DNA of 42,406 nucleotides. Origin: Acanthaster planci. Taxonomy: Eukaryota; Echinodermata; Asteroidea; Valvatida; Acanthasteridae. Each line of letters starts with the position of its first letter. Position 1 is the first letter of the stretch. Under the pieces are notes generated by a model. It worked only from the letters and a program-made list of their open reading frames with translations, searched no databases and had not been told where the DNA came from. The position numbers and the translations under genes are program-made. The stretch is from NCBI RefSeq assembly GCF_001949145.1, contig NW_019091623.1, positions 17,244 to 59,649 of the forward strand. The letters run 5' to 3'. Shown here one piece after another: positions 8,601 through 20,600 of this stretch.

Positions 8601-11600
8601 AAAGCAAGTTTTTTCCTGTACAGTTGAGTGCTCTGTCAATGCTGACATCTAGGCAATCTTTCCTCGTTGATTTGTTTCAAATCGTTAAGCAACTTACTTT
8701 TGAATCAGAATTTTGGTTCCAAATGGGATATTAGGTCAATAGGTTCCAGACGTGTTTGTGTTTTTGTGGAAATTGGAGGACTACATGTTGATCCCAGCTA
8801 TTGTTGTCTCGTTGTTTGCTGCTTTTGTTTGTTCCTTGTCGATTGGGAATTTGTCTGTTTGTCTGCTTGTCTGACTGCATGTTTGTGCCACACAACACAC
8901 AGTGCAAGGAACTGTGATATGGAATCGGGAGATAACTGGAGCCTCCTTCACAGCATTACCAAACGCCGATCGTTGACAAGGAACGTCGACTTCAATGCAA
9001 GGTTGTAATTTATCAAACTCTCTTTTTTCCCGTCCATGCGGCAGCCATTTTGTTTTGACCTCAAGACAGCGGTCAGTCTGCGAGCTAACAAAGTACAGTT
9101 CTTCCAGTTCACATGTTCAGCCGTGTCAAAATTGAGTGGCTATGGCTAGATGAAGCATGTGCCTATGGGAAGTGGCTGTAACTTCTAGCCAGCGACTTTC
9201 ATAGGGACACATGTTATTTTCAATGGCACTCACCACTTTCTGACACGGCTTTAGTCTGTGTTTTCCTTTCTCGATTTATGTTCATGCACCTGCTGTGAGC
9301 TGGAAGTTCATATAATGCCACTCGTCACCTCTGAATTTAACTGTCCTGAGAGTTTTTATTTTCTGTAACTCTAACTGTCCCACATTGTAAAGTCTTCTTA
9401 AATCCAGCATTAATTTTGCCATTGTTTCGGTAGAGTTGCATGAGTTCTGCTCATTACGTTACATTGATGTTTTAACTTTATTTAGATGCACAAAATGAGC
9501 AGAGTGTTGGATTTGGGGCCATCCCAAAACATTTCAAGCGAAATTGACCAATAAAATCATCAACAACACAATCTTAGAAGTTAATTGTCAGACAAATACG
9601 GCATGATTATTTTTTTTTCACAGCAGCCTTTGTTAAAATATTTTATGAAGACCCGTTTTCAGGGATAGGGGAAATCCCACCTGCATGTCAATGCTTTAAC
9701 CTCAAAGATAAGGAAATCATTTAAAATGCTGACATTTCTTGTCCTTCTAATTAATTTCCTTGTTCCTAGTGGTGCATGAGGTCGACCTCATCTTTGTATG
9801 TTAATGTTTTTCCTGTTTTGAGCGTCCCTCTTTTTTTTACGCTGCTGAATCCAAGAAAGTTGGAGCGTGTTCCAATGCAGAAAAATCTTCTTGCAGTAGT
9901 TTGAAATGCCTTTTATATCCTGTCAGATTGCCATACTTTCCATCATTCCATGGGAATTGGATGGCTCAAGAATTTTGAAGACAAGAACGTAGCCTTGGCA
10001 TTGGTTCATATCATAAAATCATGCTACACTAACTTTTGCCATATCCATCAAAATCCACTACTAGGATTTGAAGGATTTTGAAGGATTGAGGAAGGCAGAC
10101 CCTAGTCACTAAATTACTTTAAGGGGGGTTTGAGCTCTGTGAACAGGTTAAATGCAGAATATTAGCCACTGGGTGGATTTAGCGGAATTTAGGAAGTTTA
10201 TATGTACTTGCAGAGAGTTTAAAGTTACACACAAAGAGTTTTTGTTTTTGGAAACCCCTTTCTACCGAGTTCAAACAGAAAATGATAAAGTTCCTCATTT
10301 CTGTACTTGGTATCATCTTCATTTTAGTGTGCACAGTCCCCCGACTCCTTCCCACACAGCACATGGTTTTTACGCTCATGGTAATGATTAATATGAGATG
10401 GCATCTGGCCACAAATTGGGTTGCAAATTAGAATAAGCCATTTCCATCCGCTGTCACCTGTCGGGCTGAAGCTGTCAACAATACAATATGTGTACGTGTG
10501 TCTTTCAGGGTTGCATGGGAAATTTGATGTCTTAATTTTGAATTGTTACCCAAGCCATGACTCACATGATATTTTGCAAACCCTTGTGCCAAAGCTTGTT
10601 AAATCATGAAAAAAAAGGGACAAGCATGGGAACCGACTGAGGAATAGTACTACATTGAATTTGCCGTCCACTGGTGACTGTCCCTACAGTGTACTTGCAT
10701 GTTCATTGGAGGGCTCTTTGGAGTCGTAACCACAAATTGGTTCGCTTGTTTCTTGTTGTTGAATTTCTTTAAGTCAAGTTTTATGGGGCAGGAATTACCG
10801 GCACACATGTGTGCTTGATGGTGAGCTTCAGGACTGAAATCCCCCCCAAAAAATCACCACAGAAAAACCTTGAACAAATTCTTGGTTATGACTGCCGAAA
10901 ATGAAGCCTCGGATGGAACCCAGAACAGATGCACACGTACACATGTAGCTGAACAACTTCTACCGCGACAAAACTAACAGTTCATTTTTTTGTCCCGACA
11001 ATTAATTGCAATTAATGTGACAGACAGAGAAAAGGTATGGCCATATTAAGGCATGGTGTTGCTCCCTGAAAACAGGGAGGTTGTTCCCCGTTCTCTGTTG
11101 TGGTTTCATGTAAACTAGAGGTTTTAACCACGAGTACAAGCATCTTGGAACGTACTGTCCATTCATCACAACTCTGACATGTAAGTTATTGTTTGCAGTC
11201 TCAGCAACTCATGAGGGGAAAAAGCTGTGCTTCAGAAGTGGTACCACCATCAAGAAAGTTTTAGTTATTTAAATATCGAGATCTTGTGTTGCTTTTTTTT
11301 TAGGTCTAATACACTTCCTATCTGCTAATACACATGTACATGTATTTATATGTTAATTAAGTGACGATGATAGAAATAGCACATGAACACATTAACCCTA
11401 ACCCTCCTCAATCCTCCAACAGGTGAAGGATTGAGGAGGGTTAGGGTTAAGCACCAGTCGTCTTGTTTTATTTTACTGCTTTTTTATTTTATGCTTTATG
11501 GTTTGTTTTGTTGCGTGAAGTTTTGTTACATTTGAAAGCAAGATACCGGTATTACTGAACCTTCCCAAGATTATTTCAATTTTCGGTTCACGTAACTTTA

Positions 11601-14600
11601 ACAATGACTCGTACCTGTAGGTCATGCTTTAAACTGTATGATATTCTGTGAGTTTGAAAGGTTAGAATGCATCTTTACACTTTGTTGTGTACAACTGTAA
11701 AGTTGAGTTGTGATTTTTGGTGCAGTTGTCAAGTAGCTTTCAGAGCAAAAAATAACAATAATCACACTGTCATTTTATCGAAGTGTTCCATATCCTGTTC
11801 ATGTTGTTTAATCAAAATGAGATGCAAATTATGAAATATTTTGCATCTGATGACATAGCAGCTAGTTAAAGGCTTCTGCTCGGCTGCCCTATTTAGGAGG
11901 GGCACAGACTCGTCGTTTATTTTTCCAAGTTTGGCGGCTGGCACGGTCAAGGTTTGACTGGTATTTATCACCCCATCCATGACTGTGTTCCTATGGCAAT
12001 GGGCTGTCCATGTTAATTGAGTACTTCCTCTTTGCCGTTTAGATAATAATTCCAACTCCAGTGTGCTGTTCAGATTGGATTGTCTTTCTTAAAGGAAAAA
12101 CAACTTAAAAAAATACAGGCTTAACAACATCTTGGAAACAAAAGCATGTTAAAGACTTTGTGAAATAGTTTCATAGAACGCTATCAAATTTAAAAAATCT
12201 GCATCATCAATGCATACATCTGACAGAAATATTAAAATTTAAGAATGTTTTCAATGCATCAAGAAAATATGTAAAGGTTTTAATCGATATTCCAGAAACC
12301 TGTTTATTCCTTAATGTATTTTTATATTTTTTGCACTGCTTGAATTAGAGTTAACATGAGTGCAAAGAAGACTGAAAAAGTTTGTAAAATTTGAGGGGAA
12401 TTTTTTATCTTGGATTTGACTTTGTCTTGGAGTTAATAGAATGACCTGCAAAAAATCTTGAAAGGTCACACATTTCTAACCTTGACTGAGGAATATAGCT
12501 TAGATATGCAGAGCTCAAAATACACCGTGTATCAGCTGTTAATCCTCTAATCCCCATGGTAATGACAACCAGGTCCGGCCGATCCAATCAGGAAGCTTTG
12601 GAAAGTTTCTCCTAAAGTTGCATACTTTGACCTGACAAGAAGTTGGTGGATCGAGGGTTGCAGATCGTGGGCCAAGAATGAATTTGAGGAGGGTAGTCCA
12701 GCGGAAAGGTGTCCATTTGGCCACTCTTTCCTGTTCTTAATGCCTCACCAAAACTGTTATCAAATACTCAAATTAATGACCAAATACGAGCTGCTTAGAA
12801 ACAATGATCAATCACTTTACAGAAAGCACATTATCTCTTGAACCTCTTCCAGCAGAATTTCCCATTCCGTAGTAATTGCATAGTGTTTCTTCCTGTTCCT
12901 GAATTGGATATTCTATTTTTTTTGTCTGTACCGTTTTAACAGTCCTTCCAAGTCAGAGTTCATTCGTGCCAAGTACCAGCGACTGGATTTTGTACTCCGA
13001 CTCAAAGAAGAAGACGGTTCCAGTGTCAAGGACCTTAGTCAAGTAAGATCAAATGTCACTCCAATTGACCTTTCATATCTCAGAAGACTTTAAATGATGA
13101 TCTACCAAGTGATTTGATTTTTGGTTGTTTCTTAGTTAATTTACTCTTGGTCAGTAAAGAAAATTGACTCCAATTGTTCAGTTAGGTCATAGGTCATACT
13201 AGTCTTTACTTTTAATAATTTGAGCTGCCGTGCAAATTTGAAATGTTAGTTTTTTGCATTTCCTTGTTTTGTGTGATTAATCACTGAACGATAAAAGTGT
13301 TCAAACTGGTCAGGAAGATGTGCTGTCTTCTTGACTGGTTTCTGCCCTTTCCTGTCATATTTCAAGCATACAGTACAGGGAAAGAGAACCAGCCAGTTAA
13401 GTGGTTGGCCCTTTTATCACAAACACTGCTTAAAGCCCCCCCCAAAAAAAACCCATTTATCTGACATTCAAAAGAACAGTCAGTGTTTTTAACGTACTGG
13501 TTTATTGGATTTGTTTCTTGGAATGCTTAAAATAGCCATGTGAGATTGAGTCTTCCCAAGGCTGATTGTTGGATGCACCACACCCTTCAAACTTGACCTC
13601 TACTTAAAAGGTCTGGTCGGACCCATGTCAAATAACCTGGACAGCCGTGCTTGAAAACAGATCTTCCATTTTTTTTTGCTTTGACAGGTTTAAGAGCACA
13701 GACCCTCCCCCAGTCTACTTTTTAACGATCCGTACTTCCTTTGTTTCCTCCCCCTGCAGCAACTCCACTCCAGCGTTCGGACAGGCAACTTGGAGACTTG
13801 TCTGCGCCTGCTGTCCCTCGGCGCGCAGGCTAACTTCTACCACGTGGTAAAGACCTCTGGACGGATTTTGTTTTGCTTTCATTTGCCTCGACGAAACAGT
13901 GGCCAGTTTGAGTTTCGCTACTCTAGGGGTAGTGGCAAAGGTCGGAAATATCAGCTCACATGTGACTCATGGTGGCTGGTCATGAATAGGTCAAATTCCT
14001 AACTATGGCCAGTTCCGTTGTCCTTGGCTCCGTATTCTACCATTCAGAGAAAATTATCGTGTCGGGCAAAACAGCCAACATTCAGCCAGCGCCCATTTTT
14101 GCAATCTATTTCATGTTGGATTAATTTCTATTTGCCAACTTTAGTGAAGTTGTTTATTCCACATTATCCCAAAATGGTGTCAGCCTGTTACCACGGCAAC
14201 ATGTAGCATTCCGTGGTTCTTTGCACATTCCAAATTTCCCTAGAAATTTCTTTAAAAGATGGACACTGCCAACAAAAGAAACAGCACTTGAGTTTAGGCC
14301 CCATCTTAACTTCTACTGTTTGACACAACAGGATATGTTGTGAAAATTCCTTCTAAACCATATCAGTCTGTTACCCACAAAATTACCCTTTGCAATCAAC
14401 CTGTCCGACATGTGTCTCCCTGTGATTCCATGCTCTGTTCACGCAACAATTGCCCTTCGTTCAAAGGAGTTTATAATTAAACCTAACAGTCCTCAACTAT
14501 TTCAAAGTGTTGGAGGGTTGTGGACTGCTACTCAAAAATAAAAACTTTAAAAAAAAATTAACTTATGTCTTGCTGTTGAACAGCAAATGTACATGTGTTT

Positions 14601-17600
14601 CAGTGTCATACTGGAACTGGTTATTGGGAGCAATATTTGGCATTAGATTGGTTAACATTTTAGTATACACAACAGCTTCCCATTACGTAAAGCTGCTCTG
14701 TGGATTTACGTGCAAAGCAGAGAAGAGCTGGGCACCGGTCATGAGCAGCATGCACTGCATGCTGTCCTGGCTGGTAACCCATTTTTTGGGCTGTATTTTG
14801 TGTGGTGTAGAAGTGCTGTAAAATTGATCCCAGTTCTTTGCCTAACAAAATAGTCTGCTCTTCCCCTCTATGAACAAAGGTGTAGATCTACGGGTGGGGG
14901 ATGATGGAATTGGGGTGGTATTCTCTATCCACTCTTTAGGGCATGGATGGCTCTAGGATAATCCATTCCCCATCCCCCAGATAGTGACATTGTTCTATTT
15001 AAGATGAACCTAAGGGGCCAGTCTTTAATCTTAAATTCAGGAGAAACTGTCTCATCAAGTTTACTTGCAATCATTCCTGATTTTCATAGCCCCAGTTACG
15101 CCGTAACATTTGCCATTTTTTGATCTCCGTTTTTAGGAGAAAGGCAACACGCCGCTCCATGTCGCCAGTTACTCTGGCCAGAGCTTACAGTGTGAGCTCC
15201 TCATGGCTTACGGGGCTGACCCAGGGGCAATGGACATCAATGGGCTTACGCCAGCCGACTTAGCTAGGTATGTGTAAGTCGCCTTCATCTTGATATCAAG
15301 CAGTCCTTGAAATTGGAAATAAGCAGCCGACTTCCTGAAACTTTGCACAACCTTACACCATGCATAAGCTTTAAAGCAAGACGTTTGTGACAAGAGCTAT
15401 GCATGGTACTTATGATCAATTTCAAGAAAAGTTGCTGCAGTGTTTAATATTTGAAGCATCTTGGACAAGGGGATTTCAGCTTCTACAACAGCTATAGATC
15501 ATGGTGCTGCCATGTTTGTCTTGTTCCCCGTAGACCAATTGGCAATAGTAATACAACTTCACATGCTGATAAAGGAAACAGACTATTTTTCCTTCCTTCC
15601 AGCCTCAGTTTGGTTACATTGCCTTGAATGATAAAAAAGAAGGGGCTACCCTATGATAGAAGTCTATTCCTTAGCAGTTTGGCAGCAGTTAGCCTGAAAA
15701 AATTCTGCTGGGATCAAAATGCCATGCTCAATTTGGAGTTGTACATTTCAAGTAACTGTAGTCTACATGCAAGAGAGTTTGTGTACAAATTTATGGAACA
15801 GGTGTCCGGAGGAGCTTTTTGTGTGTGTTTATGTGCTTTTGTTTTTTACTTCAGAGAGGAGGGTCACTTAGAATTGGCGGAGCGCCTAGTTCAGTGCCAG
15901 TACGAGCTGACCGACAGACTGACCTTCTTTGTTTGCAGTAAGAGACCAGGTCAGTTCATTCCTAACCTTCCCAGCCCCTTCAAAATCCATCAAGAAAGTT
16001 AAATCTGATAGGAAATGCAATGAGGTCATTCATTAAATGTCGGGTCAAGTGTGTGACAATTTTCTGTCCCAGTCACACCTGACCTGTTTATTTGACAAGG
16101 GATATCATTAATATTGACTTCAAAGTATTTTTATTTGTTTGGCAGGCAATTTGCATTATATGTAATCACTCTTGAAAATTAAAGAATTTGTTCTGAACTC
16201 ATAAGATCATATGCCTAATGTGATAGGGACAGAAAAAAAACTGGACCCCAAATTAAGAGAATGACCCAATTCTAGGTTGAGACTGTATGAGTTTAGTGCA
16301 GTACTCTGTAGACAAGCCAAAGTTTGGGTATGGCTGGCCACGGGAGAATTCCACGAGCTAGAAGTCGTATCCATTTCCCACAGACGTGTTGCTGCCAAGG
16401 TATTTTTTTTAAGAGGCAACCCATCATGTGGCAGTATCGTGTACGTTGATTGGTCTTTATTCCTTTGCAGATCATCTTGCCGGCCAGCATTTCTTGATCC
16501 CTGAGATGGCGGATAGTTCCCTGGATCGTTCCGAGGCTGCCGAACAGGCCAGGAAGAAACTGCAAGCCGTAAGTTGGATACACAAAACAAAACAAAAAAT
16601 CTCCAGAAAATTAGGGTTTTGTTCCCATTCACAAGCGACATCCGTGTAGTCGATAAGAAACTCAAATATATCTTGCTTTAAATACTGGCGTCGTCATGGC
16701 CATAGGGCGTTAGCACAATAAGCCATTTGCGAGTTAAATTTGAATAAAATCTGGTGCACTGAGTTATCTGACTACACATAAACAAAACGATTTGAATTTC
16801 TCAGACTAAAGACACTGTTTCTATACCCCGGGGCAAGCTTTTGCATAGTGACCATCATCTCTGGAATGGACTGGTTCCTTTGTGCCCTTCTTATCCACTG
16901 AGAACAGTGTATTGTTGCAAGGCGTCTCTTACGTAACTAAGCAAAAGCTTGCCCCGAATCACGAGGTATAGCAATAGCAGTTTTAGTAAGGAGAATTCAA
17001 GTTGTTATGTTCACATGAATTTAAAGAACTCAGTGTACCAGATTTGGGTCAAGGTTAACTCGCAAAAGCTTATTCTTTGCTAGGATAGAGGTCTGAATTA
17101 TTTTTACTGAGAGTAGGTTGTGTTACTTCTGTGCCAGTTTCCAAATGTATTCAGAAGACGCCTGTTTCTGGTTAATTGAGTGGGACTTCAATCTGCATAT
17201 CAGTGTTGTGGTCAAGTCTTGAGTCCTAGTCCCAGTCCAAAAACTCTTGAGTCCAAAAATCCAAGTCCCGCAAACAACCAAGTCTTTGTCCGAATTTGTC
17301 AAAGTGGAATGGAGTGCCAACTCACTCCCCCAAGTTTACGGCACCTGGTCCCCATAAAGAAATTGACCTGAAACTTTTGTGTATGAAGAACTCAGCAACA
17401 GTGCACATAGAGGTGACTGACCGCTGAAGCACAGTACGTGTTCTGGCACTCTGATTGGAGTATGCAGTTTTTCAATAGTTTCCCGTGCTGTAAGAAGTCT
17501 TGTAATACGATTTCCACGTGCATTCAGGGCCTACCACATTGTACCGGTAGCTCTCAGAACGTCAGTACATTTTTCGTGATCCTTTTGGTCACATTTTCCT

Positions 17601-20600
17601 ACAGCTGAGTAATCACTTGTTTGAGGAACTGGCCATGGATGTGTACGATGAAGTCGACAGGCGGGAACTGGATGCGAGTAAGTCAGCATGCACTCTGACG
17701 TTAAGCAAAGACTACAGATTCTCTTGTTGGCCATTCAGAAAGTCACACAACCCAAAAGGGGCGGTGATTGCTGATTCTGGTAGCGTCCCAATTGCTGCAC
17801 ACACACCCAAGTGTATAGTTGCCTGCAACTGGGGACCTCCTATTGTTCCTCTTTTGTTTGTACTTTAACTTTTTTAGAAGACCACCCATATGTTTTGTAC
17901 ACAGTTGTCAATCGGGGACCCTCTGTCAATCGGGGACTTTATTGTCCTCTATTGTTCAGGGTCCCCAATTGAATGCACGCACACACACACACACACATAG
18001 CCAACTTGTATACCATTAAAGCTTAATTATTCTTCTGACCCCGGAACATAATACCACAAACCCTCCGTAGCTCCAAAAATATAACTTTACTTCAATCCCG
18101 TGAAACGTACCTCTTACCCTAGACAATGAGGACACCCAGTCCGGTGAGAAATAAGGATGGTTGGGTTGTACAACCTCTTACATCCGCCAGGACTGTATTG
18201 CTGATGTATTTAGCATTGTTGAGGTTTGCTGTGTTTTTCCTTATTTTATACTGTGCCTCTTTCTTCCGTTTTTTTTTTTTTTATCAACAGTTTGGTCGTC
18301 GCTTCAGAAACCCAATTTTATTGGTGCCGACAGGACAGTTCTGTTCCTGCCGCTCAACCCGGAGCTTTCCTCAACAAGAAATCAGGTTTGCCCAACTTTT
18401 TGTTTTTTTGGTTTTTTTGTCAACCACACCAATTTTGGGCAGTGCTGTGAGATAAATGATCAGAACTGTGCAGCAAGCATGTGTTTGTAAAGTTTTTCTG
18501 ATGTGGGCCACCATTTTAGGGTTCATAGGATTGTGGAAATAACAGAGGTGTCTTTATAAATTTAAGGTAGTTGAATTAATGGATGTGTCGTGATTAAAAT
18601 TAACCACAACTTGTATTTGCTTTTTTAGGTCTGAAAAATCACAGAAAGCCTCATTTTGTTGTGGATTTTGGTAGATTTGTTGGAGGCCAGTTGATCTCAG
18701 TCAGAATTTTTTGCAGACTAAAAAGTCCATAGTTTTTCTTGCATATCTTCACACATCGAGGGAAATAATGATTCTGTGCCATAAATGTACATTGAACAAG
18801 TATTCATTTAAATTTTGTAAGAAGAAAATGTAAATTAAGCCGTGTTATAGTTTTTGGGATCAACTCGCTTAATCTATGAAAAATTGCATATTTTACCCAA
18901 GTTGGGTCATTCTATAAATTCGGTGTCCAAAAGTGACATTTTGGTGTCCCTGTTGTGCCTGACCTGGGAAACTTGATGTTAAATGTCATTGATTCTGACT
19001 TCAAACTACTTTGGTTTGGCATATCATTTGTATTACTTTATGACTCCGGGAAATTAAAAATTTTGTTTTGAACTGAACAAAATCCTGTGTCAAATGTGAC
19101 ATTTGACCTGAAAAATGTTGGACCTCAAATTGACTTGTACGGAAAGACCTATTTGTAACTTCCCATCTACTGTTCCTACTTGTACACGTATATACAATTT
19201 TTTTGTCTTTCTCCGAAATTTCAGTTGACTGTTTCAAGAAACTGCTTTAACTTTTAGAACATCTCTACTGGTTTCCAGGGTCGTCAGAAACTAGCTCGGT
19301 TCAGTGCCCGGGAGTTTGCTACACTGATCATTGACATACTAAAGGAGGCCAAAAGAAGACAGCAGGGTACCCTGTCTCTTACAAGGCCCTCAGTGGATAA
19401 AGGTATGCATCTCATACAGTAGTCAGGTACCCAAACGTAAAATATGTTTGGAAGAGTTATACGTTTCCATGAATGTAAACTTAGAAACTAGAGAAACTTT
19501 ACTATTAATTGCATAGAAACTGAAGTGAAGATTTATAGTATGATCAATGATTGTTTTAAGTTTGTATTCAAGGAAGATCCTTTAAATAAACTCTTTAAGA
19601 TAGATGGTCAAATAATTTGATGAATGTAACTTTTCTGAAATGTACTTGGAGTTTAACGTTATTAAGTCTCTTTTTACCACTACTGTTTGAAAATACCTTT
19701 TACATTGTATGAAGTAAGCAACAGGATTTGACTTGCAAACCTTTGAGTTTGGAAATTTTCACACCAATAAGTTTGCTTTCAGCTGTAAATGAATTATTTC
19801 TAAATTAAGGATAATTCCTCTGGCTTCATTTTTTGTCTCCTACATATGAAGCAGGTGATTTTGATATCTGATAATTTTCCACACTTTTCATTTCCAGAAT
19901 ATTACGTGAATTTATTTGAAGTAAAAACATTGACTGCAAGAAGCTTTGTTTGGCAGTTACAGGCAACAAAAGTTGTGAAATGTGGATTTCTCATTGGCGC
20001 ATTGGTATCATTTTCCAGATAGCTTAAAATTCTTAAGCCTTGTTTTGGAATGGTGTGCTGCATGGATCTTTAATATAATTGAATGCTTTTTAAAAATTTA
20101 GTTTATGGATTTGTTGTAAATTACCATTCTCCTTTCCAGAGACTGTTGAAGTCCACAGGGCTCCCCCACCTCCCATCCATGAGAAACCCACCCTGGACAA
20201 TCAAAACGTCTTTGACGACAACGAGCCCCTCTACGACAGCGTGGCATCGGACGAGGATTGCGGGGACCTGTCGGAGGGGAGCCGCAAATCGGACCAGAGA
20301 GGCCTTCTCAAAGAGGCCCTCAAACCACGGGTGAGTAGCATCCGGATATCCGTCTGTCTGTTCATCTGTCTGGCTGTGTTTCTGATTTGCCTGCTAATTT
20401 TCAGTCTGACAGCATGCCTAAGAAACTGTCTTAAAGGTGTTCTGTACATGGCCCGAAAGCAAAACGTGAACACGAAAATTGTGACGTCGGATCAGGTATT
20501 TGTACTGGGAATTCACAAAAGTTGAACACATTTCTACTTGAGCATATTTCGGTGCAGATGTTTAGTGACATCCAGATTTGCTTTGCTTTTGCATTGGCCT

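Larger units (their letters stand above)
8036..12942 (+). other. GIT: GIT intron 3 (4.9 kb)
   Basis: No coding exon recognised inside; its longer open frames lack family similarity and splice context. It contains a foldback element (9119-9250), a rearranged TTTGAAGGATTGAGGAAGG motif near 10067-10098, and the telomere-like palindrome at 11392-11452. The first-intron-like length could house enhancers but no specific site can be named. Confidence 0.7.

Noticed and set aside
8667-9008. 113-codon plus-strand frame rich in Cys and Leu in GIT intron 3
   Set aside because: The Cys-rich part comes from a TGTTTGTCTG-like low-complexity run; no flanking splice logic and no family match.
12539-12724. 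Minus-strand 61-codon frame with Trp-rich sequence
   Set aside because: Composition looks somewhat coding, but there are no adjoining exons, splice sites or recognisable domain.
16207-16665. 152-codon minus-strand frame
   Set aside because: It runs antisense through MITE copy A and GIT exon 8; its composition follows the plus-strand exon.
20401-20436. TTTTCAG followed by TCTGACAGC... as a GIT exon 13 start
   Set aside because: The frame closes at once (CTTAAAGG), and the next conserved block is clearly at 23965.
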